From positions 113,743 to 177,742 of the forward strand of contig NZ_FXTP01000013.1 of the NCBI RefSeq assembly GCF_900182705.1: 64,000 nt of DNA, written 5' to 3'. Position numbers and translations under genes: made by a program. Position 1 is the first letter of the stretch, and each line of letters starts with the position of its first letter. Below the pieces are notes generated by a model. That model was not told the origin of the DNA and ran no database searches. It worked only from the letters and a program-made list of their open reading frames with translations. Positions 1 through 8,443 of this stretch are shown here, one piece after another. The stretch comes from Gracilimonas mengyeensis (GTDB taxonomy: Bacteria > Bacteroidota > Rhodothermia > Balneolales > Balneolaceae).

Positions 1-1463
1 GTCTGTGATTTGGGGAATCTGTTGTCGACATTATTTGGATTTTCCTTATCGTGGGCCTTCCGGTGGAAGTAATTGAAGGAATAATTCAGCGCCAGGGAAC
101 TGCGGGTGTTTAGGGCATAGCCGGCATTTAACTGCGTATCAAACTGTTCTTCATCCAGGGTCGTGTTCGTCCGGTAAAATTCACCATCCGTGGATACGCT
201 GCCGTCCGCCGTTCTTACGGTGGTTTTCTCTCCAAGCCAGTTGTAGCGTACGCCGCTGAGGGTATCAACGACTTGCGAGGTATTCAGGTTTAAGGCGCTG
301 TACAGGCTGACATCAAGCCCTTCGGTAAACAGGTTCTTTTTGCTGTAACGCAGGGTAGGGGTTATGGATGAATTCTCGCGCATCACCCCCCCGTACACCG
401 TGTTCATGGTAGCGCCGTGTTGAACTTGTTTATCGTTGGCAGTTAGAGAGAACCCCAACAACAGGTTATCGGCATAGGGCTTATTTACCAAGCCGGTTTC
501 CAGCTTTACGGCACCTGAGCGGTAGCGATCGTGGAAGCGGGGTACCCAGGCGGTATCTACCACGGTGTTATTTTCCACAATGCGGGCCCAAACGTCATAA
601 TCGTTATCAGAGTAGTTGAGGAACAGGTTTCCTCTAAGCGTAAAGCCCGATTCAGGATTCGTATAAGCGCCATTTAAGGAAGCGCGGTGGGTGTTAAACG
701 AACCGACAGAATAGGAAATATCGGCATAATTGTGCAGGCGGTTGGTTACGATGTTTACCGCGCCCCCCAATGCATCAGTGCCCAGCCAAACCGGAACCAC
801 CCCTTTGTACACGTCAATGCGCTCCACCATATTTACCGGAAGGTCCCCCAGCTGCATGGAGCCCGAATTGGCGATGGGAATGCCGTCTAAAAAGAATTTC
901 ACCTGATCTCCGGAAAAGCCGTTTAGCGAGAATTTATAATCGGAGCCCAAGCCGCCTTCTTGTTGAATGCGAACTCCGGGCACGCGGTTTAAAACGGATT
1001 TGGCATCGCTGGTGCTGTTGGCCAGGTTTTGTGCAGAAACCGAGGAAACCTGGTAGGCCTGTTCAATCACCCGTCGGGTAGCCGATTTAGCATTTACATA
1101 GATATCATCAATCAGGTAACTTTCCGGCTCTAATGTTATGTTGAATGCTTTTGGTGTTTCGGCTGATATTTTAATTTCCCTGAGATACGTTTTAAAACCA
1201 AGGGCGCTTACTTTGAGCTGGTAGGAGCCGGGGAGGATGCCGGAAATCCTGAAGTTCCCTTCAATATCGGTTATGGCTCCTTTGTCGGTATCTGTCAGCG
1301 TTACATGTACTCCGGGCAAGGTTTCTCCGGTGGGAGAGCCAACTTGTCCTTCTATAGAAACTCTCTCATTACTTTGAGCAGAAATTTGTTGGGTGAAGAA
1401 CAAAAAAAATAGGGGCAGTAAAAAAGCCAATGACCATTGGCTGGGGCGTAACGTTAAGTTCAA
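1..1463 (-). CDS. TonB-dependent receptor, N-terminal part (runs off the window)
   Basis: Outer-membrane receptor that imports a ligand using TonB energy. Reading leftward from a TTG at 1463 gives a hydrophobic signal peptide ending near QISAQS, then a carboxypeptidase-regulatory-like domain (about residues 35-115, with EGQVGSPTGETLPGVHV), then a plug domain (NRVPGVRIQQEGG, FFLDGIPIANSG, DALGGAVNIVT) and the first barrel strands. About 487 codons are visible without a stop and the C-terminal barrel lies beyond base 1. The start is uncertain because no strong ribosome-binding site is visible and no ATG fits in frame before the signal peptide. The layout is typical of Bacteroidota/Balneolota receptors. 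The ligand cannot be told, and no SusD-like partner is in view. The + strand ORFs inside it are shadows. Confidence 0.88.
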   Translation of the reverse strand, partial: MNLTLRPSQWSLAFLLPLFFLFFTQQISAQSNERVSIEGQVGSPTGETLPGVHVTLTDTDKGAITDIEGNFRISGILPGSYQLKVSALGFKTYLREIKISAETPKAFNITLEPESYLIDDIYVNAKSATRRVIEQAYQVSSVSAQNLANSTSDAKSVLNRVPGVRIQQEGGLGSDYKFSLNGFSGDQVKFFLDGIPIANSGSMQLGDLPVNMVERIDVYKGVVPVWLGTDALGGAVNIVTNRLHNYADISYSVGSFNTHRASLNGAYTNPESGFTLRGNLFLNYSDNDYDVWARIVENNTVVDTAWVPRFHDRYRSGAVKLETGLVNKPYADNLLLGFSLTANDKQVQHGATMNTVYGGVMRENSSITPTLRYSKKNLFTEGLDVSLYSALNLNTSQVVDTLSGVRYNWLGEKTTVRTADGSVSTDGEFYRTNTTLDEEQFDTQLNAGYALNTRSSLALNYSFNYFHRKAHDKENPNNVDNRFPKSQ

Positions 1464-1753
1464 TGCTCTACTTCTACAGAACTTTATATACTATTTAAAA
1501 TTAATCTAAATAAGGATACGGATAATCTGATTGTTGAGCAACCTTCAATCAGGGTTATTTTAATGAAGAGCAGATTAAAGAAATTTAGAAATGTACAATG
1601 GCAAAAAGTTGATGTGGAACTTGTACCATGTTTTACAACACATCTTTAAGGAAGAATAGGTGTAGTTGATTCTGCCAAATAAGAGCTTAAAACATCCCTT
1701 TAGTTATAGAGAGATGCAAAGTTATATCCGATAGCAGCAGGTGTTAAATGCAT
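1464..1753. other. intergenic region upstream of the TonB receptor
   Basis: A 290-base AT-rich gap between the receptor start and the end of the DUF1801 gene. It must hold the receptor promoter. I see no convincing operator, hairpin or RNA gene in it. Confidence 0.5.
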
Positions 1754-2152
1754 CTATGCTTTATCCAAATGATACCTGAGCGCCATCCGTATGCAAATCA
1801 TTAGTTCTTTTTGGGGTAGAGGTTGGTCAACAGGCAGCATAATTGCGCGCTTGCCATCAAAGTTTAGTTCATTACCAAAACGTGACCGGTACGAATCTAA
1901 CAGGGAAGTATTGCAGCTTACATACATTCCAATAGAATCCGGGTTTTTGGCTTTCCAGTCTATGCGTATGGTGGTGCCGCTTTTGGTTTTTGAAGGGAGG
2001 TAAGCCGGCTCGCTCCATTTCAGGGTTTCCTCCAGATCTCCGACGCCTTCTGTACTTGCAGCCACTTCATAAATAAGCTCACGCAGCTGCTCCATCTTTG
2101 GTTTGATGTGATCGGGGTAGGAATCAAATTTTTGCTGGACGGAGGGAGACAT
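1754..2152 (-). CDS. DUF1801 family protein
   Basis: Small cytosolic protein of 132 residues matching the DUF1801 (YdhG-like) fold. It has an N-terminal helix (SVQQKFDSYPDHIKPKMEQLRELI), the family pattern around LEETLKWSEPAYL, and a middle strand region with IRIDWKAKNPDSIGMYV. Bacillus relatives have been called intracellular iron chaperones, but that role is not established for the whole family. Length is normal. It lies 15 bases downstream of the esterase homologue and may be cotranscribed with it. No catalytic residues are recognised. Confidence 0.75.
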   Translation of the reverse strand: MSPSVQQKFDSYPDHIKPKMEQLRELIYEVAASTEGVGDLEETLKWSEPAYLPSKTKSGTTIRIDWKAKNPDSIGMYVSCNTSLLDSYRSRFGNELNFDGKRAIMLPVDQPLPQKELMICIRMALRYHLDKA

Positions 2153-2167
2153 GAGATATAATTTGAG

Positions 2168-3949
2168 TCAATTGTTCTTAGCCGGTTGGCCGAATGATCG
2201 CGAAGCAGTGGTCTTATCAAAGTAAATCAATACATCAAAATAATCGGCAAGGGATATATTTTTGTAAGGATCATCTCTTGCTACGGAACCAATACTTTTC
2301 ACAGGCTTTTCTTCTTCTAACCAGCTTCCCAAAGCATTTTCCTTAATCTGCCTAAGGTTCAATGCGAAGGCGGGTAGTTCCAAAGTTCTTAGCGCATATT
2401 CGACAGATCCCTTCTTTGGCGATGGGGCCGGATAGGAAGCTACTGGTTGACCGGGTCCCAGAACGGCTGAATAGTGTCCATCCCCGAATGAAAAGACTAC
2501 AGGAACATAACTCTTGCCATACTTCTCAGACAGTTCTCCCCCAAACCAATAGGGAGAACGTGCAATATGATCATTATGAGCCCAGAGCAATAATGGTGTA
2601 TTTCTATCAATGCTTTTATTGAAATAGATCCAGTTTATATTTTCAGCCATGCTTTCATCTCTTGTTTTACCACCGGGAGTAAATCTGCCCATCGCTTGCT
2701 CCACAATTCTCGCATATTGTATAGCCCATTCCACCGTTTCCGGATTAACGTATTGAATATATTTGATACGGTTTTCAGAAAGAGTTTTATATACGTCCTG
2801 AGTTAACTGGTGTATCTCAATGATATTTTCATCATCTATTCTATTAAGTTCGGAAGGATTTGCGGGGAATTGATAATCCTGTTGCAGCGTATCAAATAAA
2901 ACCGGATCAACCTGTTCCAAAAAGGTAAGAACACTGTCGGCTGCCCGCGATGGAAAGGCCATATCAAATCCATAAACCTCAATTTTACCTTTTCCGGAGG
3001 TGTTGTAATTTTTCATCCATTCCATAAAAGCAAGCATTTCTTCCGTATTCCAGACCCAGTAGCCAAGATCAGCCAGAGCTTCTTTTGCATCTCCTTTCCC
3101 TGTTAGAATATAGTTGTTGATTTCCCTTACTTCGGGCATGTTGGCTTCAATGGCAACCAATAACGTGTCGTGTTCTTGAGCGAACCATTTTACAAACCGG
3201 TGTTTCATCCTAAAAAACTCTCTGGTACCGTGGGTAGCTTCTCCCAAACCAATAATGCTTGCGTTTTGAAACAGTGGGGTTAAGTGATCTAAGTCTGAAA
3301 AATCATTTTCAGGTTCAACAGAATGAAGAGCTATCGCTTGATTGCTAAGAAAAGTGAGCTCAGCTGGATCTAAGCTCCAGAAAATTTGATTGCCCGGATC
3401 ATATTTCTCACCTTCTGTAAATAACTCTATGTCATCAAACCAAACACTTCCTTTTCCATTATGAAAGAGGTCCAGGTAGATCAATTGGGCCTGCTTATCA
3501 ATGGAAACAGAAGCGGAATATTGCTGCCATCTATCAGTTTCAGGTAATCCCTTTTCAGGGCCTCTTGTGGATGAAAGAACTTCAGACTCATCGTCAAAGG
3601 CAATCAATCTAAAAAAAGCAGTGCCGTTTTGTATCTGATCACTACGCATCCAAAGTTTGACTTCCAGGTTTTTCCCAGCAGCAATATCCGCAGGGATACT
3701 TTGACGGCTTATTGCATAACCGGAATCATGGCCTGGCAAGGCTGTACTTTTAAGACTATATTTTCCCGACTTAGCCACCAGAGAATCAAGAGAGAGTTCA
3801 AACCCATCCCAACGGGTAGACCAGCCTGTGGGTTGGTTCGGGTGTACTATGCCAGCTTTTTCGAAATTTAGATTTTGGATGTGTTGGCTATAAGCTAAAT
3901 CAAAACCATCCAGCAATAGAGCAAGAATAAATATTAATAGTCTTTTCAT
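2168..3949 (-). CDS. secreted erythromycin esterase-family protein
   Basis: Predicted exported hydrolase of the erythromycin esterase family (PF05139 type). The start at 3949 is chosen because it follows an AAGGGG ribosome-binding site and begins a signal peptide (MKRLLIFILALLLDGFDLAYS); a longer frame to 4024 adds 25 unlikely residues. An N-terminal beta-sandwich-like domain of about 170 residues (GWSTRWDGFELSLDS, SVWFDDIELF) resembles a carbohydrate-binding module. The esterase domain then carries the family blocks GLGEATHGTREFF, LLVAIEANMPEVREIN, YGFDMAF and PLLLWAHNDHI. Members of this wide family rarely act on macrolides, so the substrate is unknown and resistance should not be assumed. 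Confidence 0.85.
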   Translation of the reverse strand: MKRLLIFILALLLDGFDLAYSQHIQNLNFEKAGIVHPNQPTGWSTRWDGFELSLDSLVAKSGKYSLKSTALPGHDSGYAISRQSIPADIAAGKNLEVKLWMRSDQIQNGTAFFRLIAFDDESEVLSSTRGPEKGLPETDRWQQYSASVSIDKQAQLIYLDLFHNGKGSVWFDDIELFTEGEKYDPGNQIFWSLDPAELTFLSNQAIALHSVEPENDFSDLDHLTPLFQNASIIGLGEATHGTREFFRMKHRFVKWFAQEHDTLLVAIEANMPEVREINNYILTGKGDAKEALADLGYWVWNTEEMLAFMEWMKNYNTSGKGKIEVYGFDMAFPSRAADSVLTFLEQVDPVLFDTLQQDYQFPANPSELNRIDDENIIEIHQLTQDVYKTLSENRIKYIQYVNPETVEWAIQYARIVEQAMGRFTPGGKTRDESMAENINWIYFNKSIDRNTPLLLWAHNDHIARSPYWFGGELSEKYGKSYVPVVFSFGDGHYSAVLGPGQPVASYPAPSPKKGSVEYALRTLELPAFALNLRQIKENALGSWLEEEKPVKSIGSVARDDPYKNISLADYFDVLIYFDKTTASRSFGQPAKNN

Positions 3950-4061
3950 TTGTACCCCTTTTAGTCGATCAAAATTACTGATGACTATCTCAAAAAAATT
4001 TGCACCAAAAATCAATTGAACCAATTTATACCATTTAGATTTTCAGGACAAGTCAACTCCT

Positions 4062-4517
4062 CTACAACTTCAAATACGAGCTCAGCAGTTCTCCCCATTC
4101 ACCGATAAAAGCGGTGTAATCCTCAGTAGTAAAATCCTTAATAAACGCTTTTCCTTTTTCACTGAGAGCAATGTACTCATAGGTTACTTCTACTTTGGTA
4201 TCCGATTCTGACAGTGAGGTGCAATGCACTTTTATGAAACCCACCTTTTCTTCTGGCTCTACTTTGTAGAACTCAACAAGATAATCCTCCGGTTGATAGT
4301 TTTTCACAATCCATATGGCTGATGTTGCCGCGTGGTCATGGTTCGTAGTCAGGAAGACGTAATTTTCACGTAACTCCGTAGTGCCCATGATATTTTCATA
4401 ATCCCAACCCGGCACCCATAGTTTTTCGCCCTCGGCACTAAACAGGGGAAAGAGTTTGTCGGCCGGGTATTTTATTCGAAAATCTGCTGTGTGAGCTATA
4501 CGATTCATTAAAGTCAC
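4062..4517 (-). CDS. SRPBCC / START-like domain protein
   Basis: A 151-residue soluble protein with the helix-grip pattern of the SRPBCC superfamily: TADFRIKYPADKLFPLFSAEGE at the N-terminus, a central beta-sheet with alternating hydrophobics (AIWIVKNYQPEDYLVEFYKV, TKVEVTYEYIALS) and a long C-terminal helix (TAFIGEWGELLSSYLKL). Members bind or modify small hydrophobic ligands, but no ligand can be predicted here. A second methionine three codons in (4508) is an equally good start. It stands alone, with gaps of more than 100 bases on both sides. Confidence 0.7.
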   Translation of the reverse strand: MTLMNRIAHTADFRIKYPADKLFPLFSAEGEKLWVPGWDYENIMGTTELRENYVFLTTNHDHAATSAIWIVKNYQPEDYLVEFYKVEPEEKVGFIKVHCTSLSESDTKVEVTYEYIALSEKGKAFIKDFTTEDYTAFIGEWGELLSSYLKL

Positions 4518-4787
4518 CGATTATAAAAAGAGTATAGAATAATTTTTAAAAGAAATACCGGAATTAATGGTATTAACACAAATAAAATCTCCATTTCCCG
4601 ACCTCAACTAAATCCTTTCCTTGGCAAGAAGAGGACTTTTAGGGGGGCTTTTAATTTTACTTTATGATTGAATGCTTTTCAGGGAGCTTTTCTCCTTGCT
4701 GAAGTAGTAGACAGAGGAGGTCAAAATCGTGGTGTCAAGGACAAAACTATTTACCTAAAGCAGGAACCTTGTATCTCTACAGGTTCC
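4518..4787. other. intergenic region without recognisable gene
   Basis: A 270-base gap between the SRPBCC gene and the beta-barrel gene. It contains a short run of Gs and Ts (near 4640-4660) but no clear terminator or RNA gene. Confidence 0.4.
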
Positions 4788-5405
4788 CTAAAAATTATAA
4801 CTAACACCAACCCGGATAGATGATTCAATAATTTGCTGCTGGTATGAACCATCCTGGGAGAAAGTCAGAAGCGAATGGGTTTTGATATATGGATTTATGA
4901 ATAAGCTACCTCCAAAGTCAAAATCATATTTGGCTCCAATTCCTGTTATCCCGCCGAAGCCCGTTTGATCATCTATGGAATTAGAACCACTAATATCTAT
5001 ATCAAACAAAAGTCCGGCATGGGCATATAAATACTTCAGGAAACTGGCCCGAAGCTGAACCGGAATCTCTAACAATTGTACATGGGTAGTGTAAGAAGGG
5101 TAATCAATATTCGGATTAGGAGAAGGACGTTCCTTGAATTTGAAGTCTGAATACTCAATACCTGTTTCCAGTTCCAGCCAATTGTTTAATGGAGAAATGT
5201 AGTTGATGCCTATAGAATAGAAAGATTGGCCAATAAAGCTTGATGCACCAACTATATCTTCAGAATAAATAATATCGGATTCTCCGATGGTGGAGATATG
5301 GAATCCGATTTTATGAGCTGGTGAATCTTGATATTGAGATTGTCCGTGGGCCGAAGAAAAGGCACACAGGATTAAAGTAATAGAGGCAAAAAATATATTT
5401 TTCAT
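4788..5405 (-). CDS. outer-membrane beta-barrel protein (OmpW/PorT-like size)
   Basis: About 205 residues. The start at 5405 begins a good signal peptide (MKNIFFASITLILCAFSSAHGQ) and follows a GGGAAAA purine stretch; the frame upstream to 5483 looks non-coding. The mature part alternates short amphipathic strands (SFYSIGINYISPLNNWLELETGIEYS, LLEIPVQLRASFLKYLYAHAGLLF) and ends in SIRVGVSYNF, a terminal aromatic as expected for BAM-inserted barrels. It fits the outer-membrane beta-barrel domain (PF13568 type) common in Bacteroidota. Function is unknown. It lies just downstream of the M20 amidohydrolase in the same direction, so the two may share a transcript. Confidence 0.7.
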   Translation of the reverse strand: MKNIFFASITLILCAFSSAHGQSQYQDSPAHKIGFHISTIGESDIIYSEDIVGASSFIGQSFYSIGINYISPLNNWLELETGIEYSDFKFKERPSPNPNIDYPSYTTHVQLLEIPVQLRASFLKYLYAHAGLLFDIDISGSNSIDDQTGFGGITGIGAKYDFDFGGSLFINPYIKTHSLLTFSQDGSYQQQIIESSIRVGVSYNF

Positions 5406-5460
5406 TTTTCCCGGGTAAGATATCTTGACATTTTTATCTCTTACCCGGAAATCTATCATT

Positions 5461-6798
5461 TTAATTATTAATTCGCTCAGCAATCATCGAGGAAAAATAG
5501 CTAACGCCTACTCTTATAGCTTCCTCATCCACTGCAAAATTTGGAGCATGGGGCATAGAGATGATTCCTTTCTCAAAATTTGATCCTCCTAACAGAAAAT
5601 AGACTCCTGGTACTTTTTGCTGAAAGTATGCAAAATCATCACCACGGCCATCGGGAATAGCGCCATAGAGAGGTAGTGCACTGGGCGCTTCGTAGATCTC
5701 TGAAATGGTTTGAATGGTCTGCTGGGCCAGTTGCTTATCATTATCGATATTGCCTCTGTCCGGTGAGTAAGTCAGTTGATTTGAAGCAAAGGAAAGATCA
5801 AGGAACAGGTTTGCATAAGGAGATTGCTTGATCTGACGTGTGATGCGCTGGGGGATGGACTTCATGAGTTGCTGGTTGCTGGTGCTTAAAATAGCACGGA
5901 TGGTTAATCGGCCCTCATTTTCTTCCACCCTAAATTGATCACTTACCGTGATGTAATCCTGAAAAATGGTGTTTGGGTTACCAATGCCAATTTGCGGGTC
6001 CATTAGGTTGCGGGTATCCCAAAACTTACTATCCTTTGCCACTGTCTGCAGGTTATATACGATGCGCTTTGAAAAAGCAATGATGGAATCACTTTGAGCA
6101 TTTTCTTTAAAAGTGATATTGAGTTGTTTGTAATCGGCATACAGGTAGCCCGGTTTGGTGGCTACCAGTCCGGCAGGCATAGGAGAGATATGCACGGCAT
6201 ACATTTCATCAGGGGTGATAAGCTCAAAAACGCCATCTGAAATCATGGCTTTAGCGCCCTTGAAGTCCTCTTCTGAAGGTTGAAAAACAAAATAGACCGT
6301 TCCCTTAAGATCCTCTTTTTGCAAGCTCAGTACCGATGCCATCCCAAGGGCAATGGCGGTATGCACATCGTGCCCGCAAATATGACGTACGCCTTCATGC
6401 TTGGAAGCAAATTCCACATTTTCGGTGTGATGAGTAGGCAAGGCATCAATATCAGCCCGCCAGGCTATTCTCTTACCGGGTTTATCGCCGTTCAAAATGC
6501 CAACCACTCCATACCCGCCAATGTTAGTATGAACTTCCAAACCGAGTCCTTCCAGGTATTCTTCAATCAAAGCGGAGGTCCGTTTTTCCTCTCCGCCAAT
6601 TTCAGGGTACTGATGCAGGTCACGTCGTATCTTTACCAATTCCTCAAATAGTTCATCTGTATCTTGCTGAATGGTTTTATGCAGGGGAGAGGCATCCTCT
6701 TTCACCTGTGCCCAGCCGAACTGCCAAGATACCAGCAGAGCGCTAAAGCAAAGGATTCTAATGATTGCAGGAAGGGTAATTTTTGTCAGGTAATTCAT
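5461..6798 (-). CDS. exported M20-family amidohydrolase (hippurate hydrolase / aminoacylase-like)
   Basis: Zinc-dependent amidohydrolase that cleaves N-acyl or aminoacyl amide bonds, 445 residues. A signal peptide (about residues 1-30, ending FGWA) sends it to the periplasm, which is less usual for the family. Metal-ligand blocks are present: DLHQYPEIGGEE at 60-71, CGHDVHTA at 141-148 (Cys141, His143, His146) and the glutamate pair in PSEED at 176-177. The lid/dimerisation domain is longer than in standard HipO-type proteins and holds the YITVSDQFRVEENEGRLTIRAI segment. A perfect palindrome 72-87 bases upstream of the ATG may control it. The substrate is unknown. Confidence 0.86.
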   Translation of the reverse strand: MNYLTKITLPAIIRILCFSALLVSWQFGWAQVKEDASPLHKTIQQDTDELFEELVKIRRDLHQYPEIGGEEKRTSALIEEYLEGLGLEVHTNIGGYGVVGILNGDKPGKRIAWRADIDALPTHHTENVEFASKHEGVRHICGHDVHTAIALGMASVLSLQKEDLKGTVYFVFQPSEEDFKGAKAMISDGVFELITPDEMYAVHISPMPAGLVATKPGYLYADYKQLNITFKENAQSDSIIAFSKRIVYNLQTVAKDSKFWDTRNLMDPQIGIGNPNTIFQDYITVSDQFRVEENEGRLTIRAILSTSNQQLMKSIPQRITRQIKQSPYANLFLDLSFASNQLTYSPDRGNIDNDKQLAQQTIQTISEIYEAPSALPLYGAIPDGRGDDFAYFQQKVPGVYFLLGGSNFEKGIISMPHAPNFAVDEEAIRVGVSYFSSMIAERINN

Positions 6799-6869
6799 CT
6801 TATCGTAGTAAGTACATTTCTGTTGTTATTTATCCTGTTGCCAACTTAGGTGAAATGCATTCCATCTCC

Positions 6870-6885
6870 TGTCACATATGTGACA
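6870..6885. promoter_or_regulatory. 16-bp perfect palindrome, candidate Crp/Fnr operator
   Basis: TGTCACATATGTGACA is a perfect inverted repeat. It lies between the Crp/Fnr-type regulator (stop at 6889) and the M20 gene start (6798) and fits the spacing of a two-fold Crp/Fnr half-site (TGTCAC/GTGACA). Regulation of the M20 gene by the neighbouring regulator is inferred. Confidence 0.5.
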
Positions 6886-6888
6886 AAA

Positions 6889-7479
6889 TCATCGTTGGGC
6901 TATTCTTTTCCGAATACGGCTCAGGGATTGCCGTTCAATTCCCAGAAAAGAAGACAAGTGCGTTAAGCTGATCCGGTTCATCAGATCCTCGTTTTCCTCA
7001 AGAAATTGCAAATATCTCTCTTCGGCCGTATTGAATAAAAAACCTTCCACGCGATCACTTAAAATGGTTAATACTTTTTCGGCGATAAGCCGTCCCTGCA
7101 TCTCGCTGTTTTTGAATTTTCTGTAGCTTTCCTGAATACTTTCGTACGACTGATTTACCAGTATGCAAGGTTCCAGGCACTGTATGTAATACTTGGTGGG
7201 TTTTTGCCGGATGAAAGCCGGGTAGTCGGTCACGAATTCCCGCTCTTTGGTGAAGCCCGTTGTTATCTCACTGCCTTTCTCATTGATATAGAAGCGCCTT
7301 AACAGACCGGAACAGACAAAACTCATATGGGTTTGAACTCCGCCGCTTTCCAGATAATAATCTCCTTTATCCATTTCCTGCAGGCTTAGCTTGGTACGAA
7401 TAAACGCCAGTTCTTCCGGAGTTGAATGCTGAAACTGTTTTAGATAGGCTTGATAGTAGGCTTCCTGCTTATTCTTCAT
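6889..7479 (-). CDS. Crp/Fnr family transcriptional regulator
   Basis: Roughly 196 residues from the ATG at 7479 (the frame extends to 7566 but the added 29 residues do not match the family). It has an N-terminal cyclic-nucleotide-binding-like beta-barrel (FIRTKLSLQEMDKGDYYLESGG, MSFVCSGLLRRFYINEKGSEIT) and a C-terminal winged helix with the recognition element SLTHLSSFLGIERQSLSRIRK. No Cys-rich cluster is present, so it is not an oxygen-sensing FNR. This short form is common in Bacteroidota, where ligands are mostly unknown. A perfect palindrome directly 3' of the gene, in front of the M20 gene, is its most likely visible target. Confidence 0.85.
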   Translation of the reverse strand: MKNKQEAYYQAYLKQFQHSTPEELAFIRTKLSLQEMDKGDYYLESGGVQTHMSFVCSGLLRRFYINEKGSEITTGFTKEREFVTDYPAFIRQKPTKYYIQCLEPCILVNQSYESIQESYRKFKNSEMQGRLIAEKVLTILSDRVEGFLFNTAEERYLQFLEENEDLMNRISLTHLSSFLGIERQSLSRIRKRIAQR

Positions 7480-7611
7480 CTTTATGGATCTATGCCCCGA
7501 TACCATAAAGGACCGGAAATGTTTAATTACAAACGGCTTGGATTTTAAAAAAAGTAAGCTTGTCAACCAAGCAAAGTTTCAGTCCCGGGGACTTCATCCA
7601 TAAATTAAAAA

Positions 7612-8331
7612 TTAGAGGTAGTATATATAATACGTTAAAATAATGGCTGACATGTTATAAATGCCATGCGCAACTATGGATGCCGTTAGTCTTTTGGTGT
7701 ACAGGAAAAGGGCCGTGTAAGCAATAGTTGGCACTAAGATATCGAACCAGCCTAATGCATCAGACGGCAAATGCCCGGCAGCAAAAAAGACGATGGATAA
7801 AACAGCTGCCACCCAAACTCCGGTGTTAGGGTTCTCGAAAAGATCTTTCAGCACATTGATGAAGTAGCCCCTATTGAAATTTTCTTCCGTAATCCCTCCG
7901 CCAATCACCCCTAAAGCAATAAAAGAGAAGAGACCTAAAAAGGAACCATCATACATGGAAACCATCTGAGTAATATCAGCACGTTCGGCACCTCCGGTAT
8001 TTGGAATGATTACTCCGAATTGCAAAGCCGTCCAGCCCAAGCCGGTGATTATCCCCAACAGACTGTCTGCCTGCCAGTGCTTCTTCGAAAGTCCGATATA
8101 CAGGAAATCTTTATTTAAAATTTTGAGAGAATAATACAGCAGGATTCCAACAGTGGTGAGCTGAACCAGAGCAATGATTAATAGATTTATTCCTGTAAGG
8201 CCTCCGTTAATTTTCGTAATGCCAAAAAACAGATTGGGCAGTGCAAATAAGATAAATCCAGCTATTATTGTTGGTATAAAAACCAGAAGAGTTTTCTTCT
8301 TGCTAACGCCGTTTTTGCCTTTGTGTGTCAT
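7612..8331 (-). CDS. CPBP family intramembrane metalloprotease
   Basis: Integral membrane protein of 239 residues with about six to eight hydrophobic segments. The CPBP/Abi signature is complete: paired glutamates and arginine in GGGITEENFNRGYF (around residues 145-158), then a conserved histidine in AAGHLPSDALGWFD. These are the expected metal ligands of the type II CAAX prenyl protease/bacteriocin-processing fold. It lies 112 bases downstream of the ABC permease-peptidase gene in the same direction and could be read through from it. The substrate is unknown. The N-terminus is short and basic, as usual for a cytoplasmic start. Confidence 0.85.
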   Translation of the reverse strand: MTHKGKNGVSKKKTLLVFIPTIIAGFILFALPNLFFGITKINGGLTGINLLIIALVQLTTVGILLYYSLKILNKDFLYIGLSKKHWQADSLLGIITGLGWTALQFGVIIPNTGGAERADITQMVSMYDGSFLGLFSFIALGVIGGGITEENFNRGYFINVLKDLFENPNTGVWVAAVLSIVFFAAGHLPSDALGWFDILVPTIAYTALFLYTKRLTASIVAHGIYNMSAIILTYYIYYL

Positions 8332-8443
8332 ATGTTGGAGGATTAAGTGAAGGATGGAAACAAGGCAACTACGGAAGAATAGCTTAAGTTGTTACTTAGT
8401 TTTATGCACTCGCTTCTATAAAAGTCAGGCGATCCATACATGC

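Noticed and set aside
687..1081. Two + strand ORFs at the left edge
   Set aside because: They lie opposite the TonB-dependent receptor, whose - strand translation matches the family throughout.
2168..3949. Macrolide resistance from the erythromycin esterase homologue
   Set aside because: Family membership is clear, but most members have other or unknown substrates and nothing here shows macrolide specificity.
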